NCBI RefSeq assembly: GCF_021107415.1
Contig: NZ_JAIOSW010000140.1
Span: forward strand, 1 to 45,367
DNA length: 45,367 bases
Source of the DNA: Desulfobacula sp.
Lineage (GTDB): Bacteria; Desulfobacterota; Desulfobacteria; Desulfobacterales; Desulfobacteraceae
Direction of reading: 5' to 3'
Positions 16,430 through 23,884 of the stretch are shown piece after piece. The notes beneath the pieces were generated by a model. The model was given only the letters and a program-made list of their open reading frames with translations. It was not told where the DNA came from and made no database searches. The number at the start of each line of letters is the position of its first letter. Position 1 is the first letter of the stretch. Made by a program: the position numbers and the translations under genes.

Positions 16430-18351
16430 TATATCACCTTACCCGTATTTTTGGTGCTGTATCCACCCAGAGACATGACCCGATCCTGAAATTTCCTGGT
16501 CGTAATGGTTTCAAGTAAAACCTGAACTTTTCGGGTCTTATAAAACCGGTCCGGGATAACCAGATCATACTCTTCGGTCACAACCGGGATAAAATCAAGA
16601 TCAAGGGCCTGTGCTGCCGCCTGGATACCAAGCCCTGTATCCACTCTTCCTGAAAGAACAGAAACTGCCACAGACATATGAGTGTATTCGTCGTTTTCAT
16701 AGCCTTGAATATCATCAGCTGATATTCCAAGTGTCTTCAGTTTATAATCAAATAAAATTCTTGTGCCTGATCCCGGCTGACGGTTGATAAACTGCAAATC
16801 CTTGTTTTTTAAATCTTCGATGGATTGAATATTTTTGGGATTTGTCTTTGGCACAATAAGTCCCTGATCCCTCATGACAAGATTGATAAGCCAAACCTTT
16901 TGATCCGGAAGATATTTTTTAATATATGATATATTATAGCTGCCGTCTTCAGGGTCCAAAAGATGAGCACCGGCCATATGGCAAGCGCCTTTCTTAACGG
17001 CCATCAAACCGCCCATACTGCCCACATGACTTGATGAAATGCTGACATCACCGCTGACTGATTTTATCTGATCGGCAAGTAGATCCAGGGTATTATCATG
17101 AGAGCCTGTAATCACTATGGTATTTTCAATGGAAGGTAAGGGCCGTAGCAATAGTGCCTGAACTTTCTCATTTTCTAATATGCCCTCAATATTTTGAGGA
17201 ATCCTGATAATGCCGTCAGCTTCAGTCAGGGTGGTGATACTTCCTGCTCCTCTGGGCAATTGGGAAGACATCAATTTTCCGTCCACTGAACCGATTTTCA
17301 CCCGTAAAAATTCTTCCTGGCCAAGTTTTGAAGCAATTTTCCTTGCCGGGGAAACCGGAACCAATGTCACTTCTCTTTCGGGAAGTTTTTGCATTTTTAA
17401 CAGTAAAGGTCCTGCAAATTGTTCAAAGGCAACAATGGCCGATACAGGGTATCCCGGAATGCCGAATACCGGAGTATCAAACACTTTTCCAAACATCATG
17501 GGTTTACCGGGCATCATGGTAATCCCGTGGACATAGACTTCTCCCAGGGATGAAATCACAGGTTTTGCAAAATCCTCTGACCCGGCTGAAGATCCGCCAA
17601 TAATACAAATTATGTCATAATCTTGTTTTGCAGATGTTTCCACAGCCCTCTTAATATTTTCAAGATTATCCTTGAGCATGGGATGACAGTCAAATTGCGC
17701 CCCATAATCTTCACAAAGCCCGCCCAATACAGAAGAATTGGATTCCACCACATCCCCGGGTTTGAGTTGATCTATCCTGATCTCATGCCATTGCTTGAGT
17801 TCCGATCCGGTTGGGATAATCAGAACTTTAGGTTGTTTATAAACATCCACTGTAAATATTCCACCCGATAAAAGTGCCCCAAGGGAATAAGAATTAATCC
17901 TGTGCCCTCTTGGGAACAGCAATTTAGTGGCCACAATATCTTCACCCATTTTTCTGACATGCTGCCAGGGAAACACCGGTGCCTCAATTTCAACATTGTT
18001 TTCATCAATAATATTAAGATGCTCGATCATAATAACGGCATTGGTGCCTTCCGGCATGACATGACCCGTATTGAGCCAGAATGCATTTTCACCAGGACAA
18101 AGACTTATCGGAGCATCCTCACTTGCCCCAAACGTGGCCTTTGCATCCACGGCAATGCCGTCCATGGCGGCCGCATGAAAATTGGGAGAAGAGACGGCTG
18201 CTATAGCTGGTTTTACCAGGACCCTGTCTTTAGAATTCACTACATCAAGGGTTTCAATCTTTGTCACATGATTTTCAAAAAGATCAAAGAGAATCTTTTT
18301 TGCCTCTTCAATGCTTTTCATATCAAGGTATACGTTTCTTTTGGATTTCAT
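16423..18351 (-). CDS. MoeA-type molybdopterin molybdotransferase fused to a PBP-like (LysR/ModA-type) domain
   Basis: A 642-residue two-part protein. Residues about 10-415 are a MoeA, with the early FHAAAMDGIAV segment, the MPT-binding IGGSSAGSEDF loop, GIPGYPVSAIVAFEQF and a C-terminal MoeA IV region. Residues about 418-640 resemble a periplasmic-binding-type domain (VITGSHDNTLDLL, SHVGSMGGLMAVKKG, FINRQPGSGTRILFDYKL) with no signal peptide, as in known cytoplasmic MoeA-PBP fusions. MoeA inserts molybdate or tungstate into adenylylated molybdopterin; the extra domain may sense or deliver an oxyanion or ligand. It follows the canonical moeA by 53 bp. Its likely clients are the Mo-hydroxylases at 33-45 kb. 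A later ATG at 18321 is possible, but the longer start has a weak AAGAGA upstream. Confidence 0.88.
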   Translation of the reverse strand: MKSKRNVYLDMKSIEEAKKILFDLFENHVTKIETLDVVNSKDRVLVKPAIAAVSSPNFHAAAMDGIAVDAKATFGASEDAPISLCPGENAFWLNTGHVMPEGTNAVIMIEHLNIIDENNVEIEAPVFPWQHVRKMGEDIVATKLLFPRGHRINSYSLGALLSGGIFTVDVYKQPKVLIIPTGSELKQWHEIRIDQLKPGDVVESNSSVLGGLCEDYGAQFDCHPMLKDNLENIKRAVETSAKQDYDIICIIGGSSAGSEDFAKPVISSLGEVYVHGITMMPGKPMMFGKVFDTPVFGIPGYPVSAIVAFEQFAGPLLLKMQKLPEREVTLVPVSPARKIASKLGQEEFLRVKIGSVDGKLMSSQLPRGAGSITTLTEADGIIRIPQNIEGILENEKVQALLLRPLPSIENTIVITGSHDNTLDLLADQIKSVSGDVSISSSHVGSMGGLMAVKKGACHMAGAHLLDPEDGSYNISYIKKYLPDQKVWLINLVMRDQGLIVPKTNPKNIQSIEDLKNKDLQFINRQPGSGTRILFDYKLKTLGISADDIQGYENDEYTHMSVAVSVLSGRVDTGLGIQAAAQALDLDFIPVVTEEYDLVIPDRFYKTRKVQVLLETITTRKFQDRVMSLGGYSTKNTGKVIYA

Positions 18352-18404
18352 TGATTTGATCTCTTTCGTATTTTCATTTTTGGGTCTTCACTTTTGGATT
18401 TTTT

Positions 18405-19631
18405 CTATAAAAGAATAATATCTACCAAACTGTCTTTTTCCAGGCCTTCAACGTGATCACCGATTTCAAGGAGTCCGTCTGCATGAATCATGGTTCTGAT
18501 CAATCCTGATTTGCCCAGAACCGGTTTTGCCAGTATCCTGCCGTCCTTGTTTTCTAACAGAACCCTGACAAAGTCTCTTCGACCCTGGGCAGACGATATA
18601 TTCCGTGTCAATTTTGCTGGGATCCTGATAGTCCTGTCCTGATTGCCAAGGCCTTTAAGTTGGTTTAAAAAAGGAATGACCACAATTTTGAGTACCACCA
18701 TGGCAGACACTACCTGGCCGGGAAGTCCCCAGACGGGTTTATTCCCGACTTTAGCGAGAATTGTCGGTTTTCCCGGGCTTACTGACATGCCGTGGACTAA
18801 AATATTCGTATCCGGTAAAGCCGATAATACGTCCACAGTAAAATCCCTTGTGCCCACAGAGCTTCCCCCGGAAATAAGTATCATATCCGTTTCTTCAAGG
18901 GCTTTTTCAACGGCTTTTTTCAAGGCATTTGGATCATCCTTGATAATACCGTAGAGAACCGGTATGGCATGTGTTTCCCTGATAAAACCCGACAGGGTAT
19001 AAGAATTAATATCCCTGATTTTACCGGGAACGACTTGTGCTTCAATGGGAACGATTTCATCCCCGGTTGAAATAATGCCAACCTTTGGTATTTTATAGGC
19101 TTCAATTTGTACAAACCCGAGTCCTGCGGCAAGACCTGCTTCCTGCGGCCGGATAAATGTCCCTTTGGATAAAACGATCTCTTTTTTTGCAAAATCTTCC
19201 GAGGCATCAATCACATGCTGTAACGGGGCCACGCTTTTATAAATTTCAACGGAAAGCTCATCAATCTGCTCCGTATGTTCCACCATGACCACACTGTCCG
19301 CCCCTTTAGGGAGCATTCCGCCGGTTGAAATCTTGACCGCCTGGCCCAACTTAAGAGTGAAATCCGGAATATCACCCATGAGAATAGTCCCTGTTATATC
19401 GAGCCAGGCAGGGCCCGATTCCGAAGCACCGAATGTGGACCGTGCCACAACTGCATACCCGTCCATGGTGGCCCGTCTGAACCCCGGCATATCTTGTTCT
19501 GCAATCAGATCCCGGGCAAGGATTCTTGAAAAAGCCTCGGATACAGGTATTTTTTCAGATTCAACAGGAGAAAATTTTCCTGTCAGGGCCATCACCTCTT
19601 CAAGACTTTTTACTTTGAAAAAATGGTTCAT
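18405..19631 (-). CDS. moeA: molybdopterin molybdenumtransferase MoeA
   Basis: A 408-residue canonical MoeA, catalysing metal insertion into adenylylated molybdopterin. Marks include MPGFRRATMDGYAV (about 49-62), GDEIVPIEAQVVPGKIRDIN, the MPT-binding SGGSSVGTRDF loop, MSVSPGKPT and GLPGQVVSAMVV, with a C-terminal beta domain ending in DIILL. The start codon overlaps the dapL stop as ATGA (19628-19631), so the two genes are translationally coupled even though their pathways are unrelated. A second MoeA with a PBP-like extension follows. Two MoeA paralogues in tandem are common in organisms that use both Mo and W or several classes of molybdoenzyme; which metal each handles cannot be read here. 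Confidence 0.93.
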   Translation of the reverse strand: MNHFFKVKSLEEVMALTGKFSPVESEKIPVSEAFSRILARDLIAEQDMPGFRRATMDGYAVVARSTFGASESGPAWLDITGTILMGDIPDFTLKLGQAVKISTGGMLPKGADSVVMVEHTEQIDELSVEIYKSVAPLQHVIDASEDFAKKEIVLSKGTFIRPQEAGLAAGLGFVQIEAYKIPKVGIISTGDEIVPIEAQVVPGKIRDINSYTLSGFIRETHAIPVLYGIIKDDPNALKKAVEKALEETDMILISGGSSVGTRDFTVDVLSALPDTNILVHGMSVSPGKPTILAKVGNKPVWGLPGQVVSAMVVLKIVVIPFLNQLKGLGNQDRTIRIPAKLTRNISSAQGRRDFVRVLLENKDGRILAKPVLGKSGLIRTMIHADGLLEIGDHVEGLEKDSLVDIILL

Positions 19632-20854
19632 TGTAATGCCTCTTTAAGTCTGTCCATGGCCTCTGTTACATTTTCAAGACTGTTAAATGCACTGATTCTG
19701 ATATATTGTTTACCGCACCTGCCAAATCCGGCACCCGGTGTACACACGACTGAGGCACGACTTAAAAGCAGATCAAAAAAATCCCAGGAATCCCTGTCCT
19801 TTCCATCTATCCAGATATAGGGAGAGTTTTTCCCGCCAACATAATCAAAGCCAAGGGATTCAACAGTTTTTCTGATGATGTCGGCATTATTCAAATAATA
19901 GGAAATCTGGTCCCTGACCTGGACTTTTCCTTCTTCAGAATAGACGGCTTGTGCGGCTTTTTGAACCGGATAGGAGACCCCGTTGAATTTTGTACTGTGC
20001 CGCCTGCTCCACATGGCATGAAGGGATACTTTATCTCCCTTTGAATTAAAAATCATGCAGTCTTTTGGCACCACCGTAAACGCACACCGAGTCCCTGTAA
20101 ATCCGGCTGTTTTTGAAAAACTTCTGAACTCCACCGCTACCTGCCTGGCCCCTTCAATTTCATAAATCGTTTTGGGAAGCTCTTTATCCCGGATAAAGGA
20201 TTCATAGGCTGCATCAAATAAAATCAATGCTTTGTTTTCTTTCGCATAATCCACCCATACCTTAAGTTCTTCTTTTGTAGCGGTGGAACCAATAGGATTG
20301 TTGGGAAAACAAAGATAGATCAGATCCACTTCTTTGTCAGGAAGCCTGGGCATAAAATTGTTTTCTTTTAAACAATCCATGTAAACAATCCCGCCATATC
20401 TGCCGTCCTCAAACTCACCGGTGCGGCCGGCCATGACATTGGTGTCCAGATATACCGGATATACCGGATCAGGAATAGCCACTGTGATGTCCTTTGCAAA
20501 CAATTCCTGAAAATTACCCGTATCACATTTTGCACCGTCACTGACAAATATTTCATCCGCCGCGATATCAGCGCCTCTGTCCTGGAAATCATTTTTTACA
20601 ATTTTATCTCTTAAAAAAGCATACCCCTGGTCCGGGCCATACCCCCTGAATGTGGCATCATTGGCCATTTCATCAACCCCTTCATGAAAGCCTTTGACAA
20701 CCGCAGGAACAAGAGCTCTTGTGACATCACCAATCCCTAACCTTATGATTTGTGCTTCCGGGTTTTTGAGTTGATATTCATCCACTTTTCTTGCAATATC
20801 TGAAAAAAGATAAGATGCTTTTAATTTATAGTAATTATCATTTGCTCTGATCAT
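19628..20854 (-). CDS. dapL: LL-diaminopimelate aminotransferase
   Basis: A 408-residue class I/II PLP aminotransferase of the DapL family, converting tetrahydrodipicolinate directly to LL-diaminopimelate for lysine and peptidoglycan. Typical stretches are NYYKLKASYLFSDIARKV, IRLGIGDVTRAL, FRGYGPDQGYAFLR, the substrate loop DPVYPVYLDTNVMAG, CFPNNPIGS, and SFSKTAGFTGTRCAF with the PLP lysine at residue 248. I chose ATG at 20854, which has AAAGGA 7 bases before it; the TTG five codons upstream overlaps that ribosome-binding site. DapL is the aminotransferase route found in plants, Chlamydiae, many Desulfobacterota and methanogens. A candidate promoter lies at 20877-20904. Confidence 0.95.
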   Translation of the reverse strand: MIRANDNYYKLKASYLFSDIARKVDEYQLKNPEAQIIRLGIGDVTRALVPAVVKGFHEGVDEMANDATFRGYGPDQGYAFLRDKIVKNDFQDRGADIAADEIFVSDGAKCDTGNFQELFAKDITVAIPDPVYPVYLDTNVMAGRTGEFEDGRYGGIVYMDCLKENNFMPRLPDKEVDLIYLCFPNNPIGSTATKEELKVWVDYAKENKALILFDAAYESFIRDKELPKTIYEIEGARQVAVEFRSFSKTAGFTGTRCAFTVVPKDCMIFNSKGDKVSLHAMWSRRHSTKFNGVSYPVQKAAQAVYSEEGKVQVRDQISYYLNNADIIRKTVESLGFDYVGGKNSPYIWIDGKDRDSWDFFDLLLSRASVVCTPGAGFGRCGKQYIRISAFNSLENVTEAMDRLKEALQ

Positions 20855-20876
20855 AAAACGTCCTTTCAAACTCTAT

Positions 20877-20904
20877 ATAATATTCAAATAAAAGTCTTAA
20901 ACAA
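20877..20904 (-). promoter_or_regulatory. candidate sigma70-type promoter for dapL-moeA-moeA-PBP
   Basis: On the minus strand TTGTTT (20904-20899) and TATTAT (20882-20877) are separated by 16 bases, with the dapL ATG 22 bases beyond the -10. It lies in the 69-bp gap between the HD-GYP gene and dapL. Matches are partial and the area is AT-rich, so this is a suggestion only. Confidence 0.35.
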
Positions 20905-20923
20905 TAGAAAACATATATCAATT

Positions 20924-22372
20924 CTAAGGTCGTGCTGTTATTTTTTTTATGTATGAGGGGAGAAGTTCATATACATCTTTAGGCGCTTTTACACTTCTCC
21001 TGTTATCAACCATTTTTTCTTCTTGAATTTCAGATGCGCTCATATTAATGGGATCGGGTTTATGCTTTAAGGTATTTCCCTTTTCATCTGTAAACGGAAG
21101 CACTAAAGGCCCGCTACTTTCAAGAACATACGCCATCTGCCCGTTTCTTAAAAAAACAACACTGCCGGGCGGATAGATCCCGATACTTTTAACAAATGCA
21201 TGAAGAATATACTGGAGCATATGATCTTTTTTTGCATAGGATCTGAATAATTGGGTCACCACACTGATGGGGTTTATCGCCTCTTTATAACATCTTTTGG
21301 ATGTCATGGCATCATAGATATCCGCCAGCTTGCAAATTTTTGTATAAAGCGGAATCTGCGTATATTTTTTATCAATGGGATAACATCTTTCTTCTCCGTC
21401 ATAAAGCGGGGCATGGTGATAGTTAACAATACTTCTGATCACAGAATTTTTAATATGATTTTTATCCAAAAGGTTAACGCCATGTTCATAAGAATGCTTT
21501 TTTACTTCATCAAATTCAGTTTCCGTCAACCGGCCTTCTTTATTTAATATTTCATCTGGAACAATAATTTTCCCCATATCATGAAGGAAAAAACCAAGGG
21601 AAATATCAATGAGTTCATCAGAATAATAACAGGTAAATGAATTTATCTGTTTTTTGTTCTTTCCATCTTTTTCAAAGGGATTAAAAATATCAGAGGTCTT
21701 GGCTTTAAGCAAATCATCAACAACCCCTGAAAAATGCGTATTAAACTGGTTTAAGACTGCTGTTCCTATGGCGCAGACATTTATGGAGTGATTATACAAA
21801 TATTCATCATATGAAAATATTTCCTGGGTCAAATAGGAAAAAGGATTATCCGCAACAACCAGAAAACTGACCAGCTCGGAGACATTGGCCTGCACTTCAT
21901 CATAATCAAATTCACCACCGGTATCTTTTATATCGGTTAAAACCTTTTTAATGCTCTTTTTCGCATCAGTATACTTTATGGCTGCCTGTTTCTTTATTTC
22001 TTCAATTTCCAGCAGCTTCATCTCAATCTCATTGGTGGCGATATCCGGAAAGACAGTATCACTTTTTGACGATTCAATCACAGGTTCTGCTATTGTCCGT
22101 GTATCAGGATCTTTAAAATCCACCAATCCATCCGTATTTACATTAATCAAATTGCCGTCACCATCCCATAGACCACCATTAAAAGCGGCATTGACCGGGA
22201 CCGAGTTAATGCCGTTGTCTTTAATGATTTCAAGAATCTTGACTTTCTCTACAAGAACATCCTTATCCAAAAGTAAGGTACTCTTTTTATTATAGATATC
22301 CACACCAGTCTTTATTTTTCCGCCGGTTCTGACAATTTCTATCAGATTATCAATGGAAATCCTTGTATTCAT
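20924..22372 (-). CDS. HD-GYP-type phosphodiesterase with degenerate GYP motif
   Basis: A 482-residue protein. The N-terminal 1-110 resembles the DUF3391-like region found ahead of HD-GYP domains, and residues about 120-165 look coiled. The HD domain spans about 185-420, with HSINVC (His195), FFLHDMGK (His264-Asp265), KKHSYEHG (His293 and His297), YHHAP (His319-His320) and the late Asp in KLADIYDAMTS. These metal ligands are intact, so c-di-GMP or related phosphodiesterase activity is plausible. The substrate motif that normally reads HHERWDGTGYP is altered to HHAPLYDGEERCYP, which weakens the case for standard c-di-GMP hydrolysis. I chose the ATG at 22372 over the TTG at 22378 because AAAGGA is correctly spaced only for the ATG. 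It follows rsmA by 12 bp. Confidence 0.82.
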   Translation of the reverse strand: MNTRISIDNLIEIVRTGGKIKTGVDIYNKKSTLLLDKDVLVEKVKILEIIKDNGINSVPVNAAFNGGLWDGDGNLINVNTDGLVDFKDPDTRTIAEPVIESSKSDTVFPDIATNEIEMKLLEIEEIKKQAAIKYTDAKKSIKKVLTDIKDTGGEFDYDEVQANVSELVSFLVVADNPFSYLTQEIFSYDEYLYNHSINVCAIGTAVLNQFNTHFSGVVDDLLKAKTSDIFNPFEKDGKNKKQINSFTCYYSDELIDISLGFFLHDMGKIIVPDEILNKEGRLTETEFDEVKKHSYEHGVNLLDKNHIKNSVIRSIVNYHHAPLYDGEERCYPIDKKYTQIPLYTKICKLADIYDAMTSKRCYKEAINPISVVTQLFRSYAKKDHMLQYILHAFVKSIGIYPPGSVVFLRNGQMAYVLESSGPLVLPFTDEKGNTLKHKPDPINMSASEIQEEKMVDNRRSVKAPKDVYELLPSYIKKITARP

Positions 22373-22384
22373 CTTCAAATCCTT

Positions 22385-23224
22385 TCAGCTTGTCTCCCAT
22401 ACTGCCCGTGCAAGAGATTTAAATTCCTCCACCGTCAGTGTTTCCGCCCTTCTTTCGGCATCTATCCCGGCTAATTCCAATGCATGAACAACAAAATGTT
22501 TTTTAAACTCAAACTCGCCACCTGTCATTGAATTTTTCAATGTTTTTCTCCGCTTTGAAAAAGCCGCCTTAATCACATTAAACAATACCTTTTCCTGTTC
22601 TTGATTAAACCCTTTGGTTTCAAAAAAATTAAATCTTAAAATGGTAGAGTCCACATCTGGTTTTGGGAAAAAAGATGATGGCCCGATTTGGGCAACAAAG
22701 CATACATCTGCTGCATATTGAACCACGGCGGACAGTCTTGAATAATCTCTTCCACCCGGAGATGCAATAATTCTTTTTGCCAGTTCTTTTTGAAACATTA
22801 AAAATGCCTTTTCAATACAGCTTCTTTCTTCAACCAGTCTGAACAGAATTTGTGACGAAATATTATAAGGAAGATTTCCTATGACCACAAGCTTTTTGTC
22901 TTTGGCCATCTCTTTTAAATCAACTTTGAAAATATCCTTATTGATGATCTCTACATTTTTTATATTTTCATTATCAAGCACTTGCTCTAAAAGGGGAATC
23001 AGACGGGAATCCTTTTCAACAGCCATCACATGGGATGCTATCTGTGCGATAGGGACGGTAAGGGCACCCAGGCCGGACCCAATTTCCAACACCCGACTAT
23101 CTATTGATATTCCGATTTTTTCAACAATCATTTTTGCCGTTCCTGGATTTGAAAGAAAATTTTGCCCCAGTTCTTTGCCGGCATACAAGTCTCTTTGTCT
23201 TAACAATTGTCCGGGATGTATCAT
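22385..23224 (-). CDS. rsmA: 16S rRNA dimethyladenosine transferase RsmA (KsgA)
   Basis: A 279-residue AdoMet-dependent methyltransferase that dimethylates two adjacent adenines near the 3' end of 16S rRNA (A1518/A1519 in E. coli numbering). Marks: KELGQNFL (18-25), the AdoMet loop VLEIGSGLGALT (45-56), VEKD (69-72), and the catalytic NLPYN (117-121), followed by MFQKELAKRI and SSFFPKPDVDS. Length is normal. AAAGGG precedes the ATG. The HD-GYP-like gene follows in the same direction and they are probably cotranscribed. Highly secure. Confidence 0.96.
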   Translation of the reverse strand: MIHPGQLLRQRDLYAGKELGQNFLSNPGTAKMIVEKIGISIDSRVLEIGSGLGALTVPIAQIASHVMAVEKDSRLIPLLEQVLDNENIKNVEIINKDIFKVDLKEMAKDKKLVVIGNLPYNISSQILFRLVEERSCIEKAFLMFQKELAKRIIASPGGRDYSRLSAVVQYAADVCFVAQIGPSSFFPKPDVDSTILRFNFFETKGFNQEQEKVLFNVIKAAFSKRRKTLKNSMTGGEFEFKKHFVVHALELAGIDAERRAETLTVEEFKSLARAVWETS

Positions 23225-23292
23225 GTGATAACCCTTTGTTTCTTATCTGGTTTTTCCAAACATTACTTTCTTAAACAAACCTCAACAAAATT

Positions 23293-23324
23293 ACTACTTG
23301 ACTTTGTTTACCCCTGCAAGTAGT
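23293..23324. repeat. 8-bp inverted repeat in the rsmA / wHTH intergenic region
   Basis: ACTACTTG (23293-23300) and CAAGTAGT (23317-23324) are exact reverse complements, 24 bp centre to centre, in the 243-bp divergent gap between rsmA and the small winged-helix gene. A weak TTGTTT...TATTAT pair overlaps it on the plus strand (23304-23333, spacer 18). It may be an operator, for example for the neighbouring DNA-binding-like protein; this is unproven. Confidence 0.4.
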
Positions 23325-23467
23325 TACTATTATATACTGCAATAAAAAATTAGATTCAATAAGCAATACAAGTCAAAGCTGTTTTTACTAGTACTATAAA
23401 CTTTGTTTCTCTTTAATTTTTATACCGTTACATGTCAACAATAACCCTTTTCTTTGGGAGGCTTATC

Positions 23468-23830
23468 ATGGTAGAAAAATCGGAATATGGGGCTAATTGG
23501 GAAGGCTTCATAAAAATGCTGTTAAACAGGCTGGAGATTCCAACAAAAGAAGACATTATTTCTTTACATGGCAGACTTGACAAGCTGGAACAATTGCTTT
23601 ATCAGAAACAACCGACAGCTAAAAAAAAGAGAGCAAAACCAACCATTAGACGGAAAAGTGCTTCTTCTATTTTTCTCGCTGTGATTGCAAATCACCCTAA
23701 AGGCACAAATTTTAAAACACTTAGGGCTGCCACCGGGTTTAATGACAAAAAACTGAGAAATATCATATTCAGACTGGATAAGATAAAAAGGATCAAACGG
23801 GTAAAACGTGGCATCTACAAAAAAGCTTAA
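23468..23830 (+). CDS. small basic protein: phasin-like helix plus winged-helix-like domain
   Basis: A 120-residue protein in three parts. Residues about 8-42 (WEGFIKMLLNRLEIPTKEDI, then a leucine-heptad helix) resemble the C-terminal segment of phasin/PhaI-type granule proteins (LNRLGVPTKKD-type). Residues 43-58 are a very basic linker with KKKRAKPTIRRK. Residues about 60-120 look like a small winged helix (SIFLAVIANHPKGTNFKTLR, LRNIIFRLDKIKRIKRV). The likely role is DNA binding with oligomerisation by the N-terminal helix. I chose ATG at 23468, with GGGAGG before it, rather than the ATG at 23432, which lacks a ribosome-binding site. It stands 54 bp upstream of the PreP-like protease, with a pair of repeats between them. 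The function is not known. Confidence 0.7.
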   Translation: MVEKSEYGANWEGFIKMLLNRLEIPTKEDIISLHGRLDKLEQLLYQKQPTAKKKRAKPTIRRKSASSIFLAVIANHPKGTNFKTLRAATGFNDKKLRNIIFRLDKIKRIKRVKRGIYKKA

Positions 23831-23864
23831 CCTAAAGGTCACACATAACCATAAAGGTCACAAG
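23828..23864. repeat. paired 18/19-bp repeats related to those at 16.4 kb
   Basis: TAACCTAAAGGTCACACA (23828-23845) is followed by TAACCATAAAGGTCACAAG (23846-23864). They share the core AAGGTCAC and the TAACC start with the two units at 16394-16429. The first TAA is itself the stop codon of the small winged-helix gene. Confidence 0.7.
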
Positions 23865-23884
23865 TAAAAGGAAAAACAAACAAA

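Noticed and set aside
16269..16478. 69-codon plus-strand open frame
   Set aside because: It runs through the second terminator and the 18-bp repeats (giving NLKVTRNLKVTR) and into the antisense of moeA-PBP; no ribosome-binding site.
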